Of a stretch of 64,000 bases of DNA, positions 61,801 through 64,000 are shown piece after piece; positions within the stretch are counted from its first letter, which is position 1, and each line of letters starts with the position of its first letter. This DNA is from Diatrype stigma. Taxonomy: Eukaryota; Ascomycota; Sordariomycetes; Xylariales; Diatrypaceae. Location of the stretch: contig JAKJXP020000016.1 in assembly GCA_022225965.2 (NCBI GenBank), positions 186,001 through 250,000 on the forward strand, written 5' to 3'. The notes beneath the pieces were generated by a model. The model made no database searches. It saw nothing but the letters and a program-made list of their open reading frames with translations, and was not told the DNA's origin. Made by a program: the position numbers and the translations under genes.

Positions 61801-64000
61801 ACTTTAGGACTAGAAAAGGGGTTATTATCGGTTACGGTACCGAAAATAAAAATTATAAAATCTGGGATATAATAATCCAAAGGCCTATATAGGCTAAGGA
61901 CGTTAATATAAGGGACGATATTTTTATTAAGGACCTTAATAATAACAATATAAGCCAAAGGGGTACCTTAGAAGCCGTAAATAATACAGAAGAATTTCTT
62001 TATATCCAAAATGGAAAAATAATAAAAAGCCCAGTTATACCGAAGCCTTTTTACCTGCTTAATAAGCTTATAACGGCTATAGGTTTAAATAATAAACCTA
62101 TAACGGCTACGGAAACTTCGGAAATTATATTAACTGATTTAATTGATAATTTTGATTATAAGCAAATAAAGGAATTACCGGGCAAACGGTATGTAATTAA
62201 AGCAGCTATAGCTGCTATAAATGATCCAATAAAACGAATAGCCGTTATTATTGCAGCTAATCGAAATTTAAATAATAACCAGAATTTAAATAAAAGGATT
62301 AAGCTTAATAACTTAACCCTTATATTTCTAAGCTTTCTTATACCTTTAGATTTTATATAGAACTGTATAAAGGTTAATATAAACCATTTGTTATATATAA
62401 TGAAAAATACGTTATTATTTAATCAGCTTATGAATATAAAAAGAAAAGGAAAAGCTGATTTTATTTTTTCGGCTTTTATAACCGAACTAATTACGTATAA
62501 GCAAGCAATAAGTAATATAAACCGAAAATCCTAATATTTAACTTGCAAAGCAGAAATAACGGAACTGAAAAAACAAAATATTTATAATATAATGGACCTA
62601 CTTAAGGGAAAATACCCTATAAGAATCCGTTAATTATTTAAATTTAAATTTATTATTAAAGGTAGCTTTATTAAACCTAACTGGATAACCAATAAGGATA
62701 AATCTAAACGCTTTAAAGCTAGATTTATTATATAAGGATATAACCAATAGTTAAGAATGGATTATTTAGAAACCTTTTTCACTACAGCTAAACCGGAAAC
62801 GTAGCATTTATTATTAATAATAGCCGTTAATAAAGGGTGGCCTATAATATAATACGACGTTTAAAACGCTTTTATTTATTTTGATATAAATATAAAAATC
62901 TATATACGGCTGCTAAAAGGTTTTTATCCAAAAGCTTATAATAAGGTAATTAAGCTTAATAAAGCCTTATACGGCTTAAAGCAATTATCCAGGCTTTAGT
63001 ATAAATTCCTATCCTAAATATTATTAGCCGAAGGATTTACTATATTTCCTTACGACGAAGGAATATTTATAAATAAAATAAGCAATACTGTTATTATTTG
63101 CTATATAAACGACTTATTAATAATAAGCCCGTCCGAAGTTGGTATAAATAATTTAGCCACAAAGCTATTAAAATCTATTAAGCTAAATAAAATAAGTTCC
63201 GTTTTTACTTATTTAGGCAACGATTTAAAAATCGATTATTCTAATAAGGAAATACGTATAAACCAGAAACGATATATAGAAAAGCTGTTTATTAAATACA
63301 ATATACGTAATAATCCAAATATAAAGCCAGGAAATATTCCTTATACTTCCGGCCTTAAGCTTAAAAAAAATAAATTAACAGCTTTAAATATAAAAGTTAT
63401 GGATTATTAAAAGCAAATAGGTTCTTTATTATACCTAGCTTTAAAATTTCGATTTAATATAACTTATGCTATATGCACCTGTGCCAGATTTATAAATAAC
63501 CCAAATATAAATTACTTTAAAAAGTTATACAAAATATAAGGGTATTTATTAAAGCATCCTAATATAGGGGTTATATATAAATGCAACGGAATTTTAAAAT
63601 TAAAGGTTTGTATAAATTTTAATTAAGGAAATAACTTATTAAATAAAAAATTTACAAATGGGTATATAATTAACTTAACAAATAAGGGTAATTTTAACTT
63701 TATAAGCTGGACTTTCCAATTTTAAAAAACAATATCCTTAAGTTCTTATAAAGCAAAATATATGGCTTTAAAGAAAGGATTAAAAAAAACCGTATATTTA
63801 GGTAATATGCTTAATTATTTAAATAAAAAATTAAACCTAAGTTATCCGGACTAGCCTTTAAAGGTATATATAAATAACGATGTCGCTTAAAAACTGGCTA
63901 ATAATCCTGAATTCCATAAAAAAACTAAGTATATAAATATAACTTATTATTTTAATAAAAAGGTAATAACAAATAATAAGGCTATATTATATTATATTAA
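58437..64000 (+). mobile_element. Copia-2, LTR retrotransposon, same family as Copia-1, truncated by window end
   Basis: The 5' LTR is 58437-58827. Then come gag (about 59700-60400, with zinc-knuckle remnant YCNHYKIQGYQKKDC near 60170), the protease region (60426-60734, nearly the same protein as Copia-1 23424-23116), integrase (about 61000-62330), reverse transcriptase (about 62640-63330, ICYINDLLIISPSE near 63100) and the start of RNase H (63760 onward, KYINITYYFNKK), which runs off the window. Many TAA and TAG codons show RIP, so it is not autonomous. The left flank CTGAC (58432-58436) should recur past the 3' LTR if intact. It is in inverted orientation to Copia-1. Confidence 0.9.

Noticed and set aside
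1..64000. CRISPR arrays, bacterial operons, rRNA or tRNA genes
   Set aside because: No regularly spaced repeats, no prokaryotic gene order and no convincing cloverleaf were seen by eye; a tRNA scan would be needed to exclude single tRNAs.

Overview
The window is nuclear DNA from a filamentous ascomycete (Pezizomycotina). Short introns with GT..AG borders, a peroxisomal PEX13, an SDS22-type PP1 regulator, a D-xylose reductase and a fungal NCS1 permease all point there. So does the alternation of ordinary gene-bearing DNA with very AT-rich blocks full of C-to-T and G-to-A changes, the footprint of repeat-induced point mutation (RIP).

Left gene-bearing region (1-18.4 kb): the 3' part of sds22 (+); a three-exon xylose reductase (-, 1474-2953); a two-exon single-pass membrane protein (+, 4829-5789); a decayed NmrA-like oxidoreductase gene (+, 7131-8088); PEX13 (+, three exons, 8884-10405); a small two-exon membrane protein (-, 12371-12737); and a purine-cytosine permease (-, three exons, 13222-15041). 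Between them lie about 8 kb with only weak coding-like fragments.

Right region (18.4-64 kb): retrotransposons dominate. Copia-1 (-, 18923-25561) splits an ankyrin-repeat gene (18437-26982) and itself carries a clean 151-bp solo LTR (24093-24243). At 28052-44189 three LTR elements are nested. A short outer element with about 0.88 kb of own internal DNA holds Gypsy-1 (+, 29058-43999), which holds Gypsy-2 (-, 34818-42324). Target-site duplications can be read for all three levels, although at the outer level the repeated 5-mer overlaps the LTR end. From 44.2 to 48.6 kb there is unique, mostly non-coding DNA with tandem repeats and a hAT-like miniature element, a relative of which lies at 27109-27597. 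Copia-3 (-, 50131-57866) sits inside exon 1 of a cytochrome P450 gene whose two parts (48659-50130 and 57867-58039) otherwise splice into a normal-length P450. Copia-2 (+, from 58437, running off the window) starts about 400 bp upstream of that P450's start codon.

How it fits together: the left side is housekeeping and primary metabolism (phosphatase regulation, pentose reduction, peroxisome import, nucleobase uptake). The right side is a transposon-rich compartment where two accessory genes (ankyrin/STAND-like and P450) have been broken by insertions that RIP later mutated. I see no CRISPR array, no confident tRNA or rRNA, and nothing prokaryotic.
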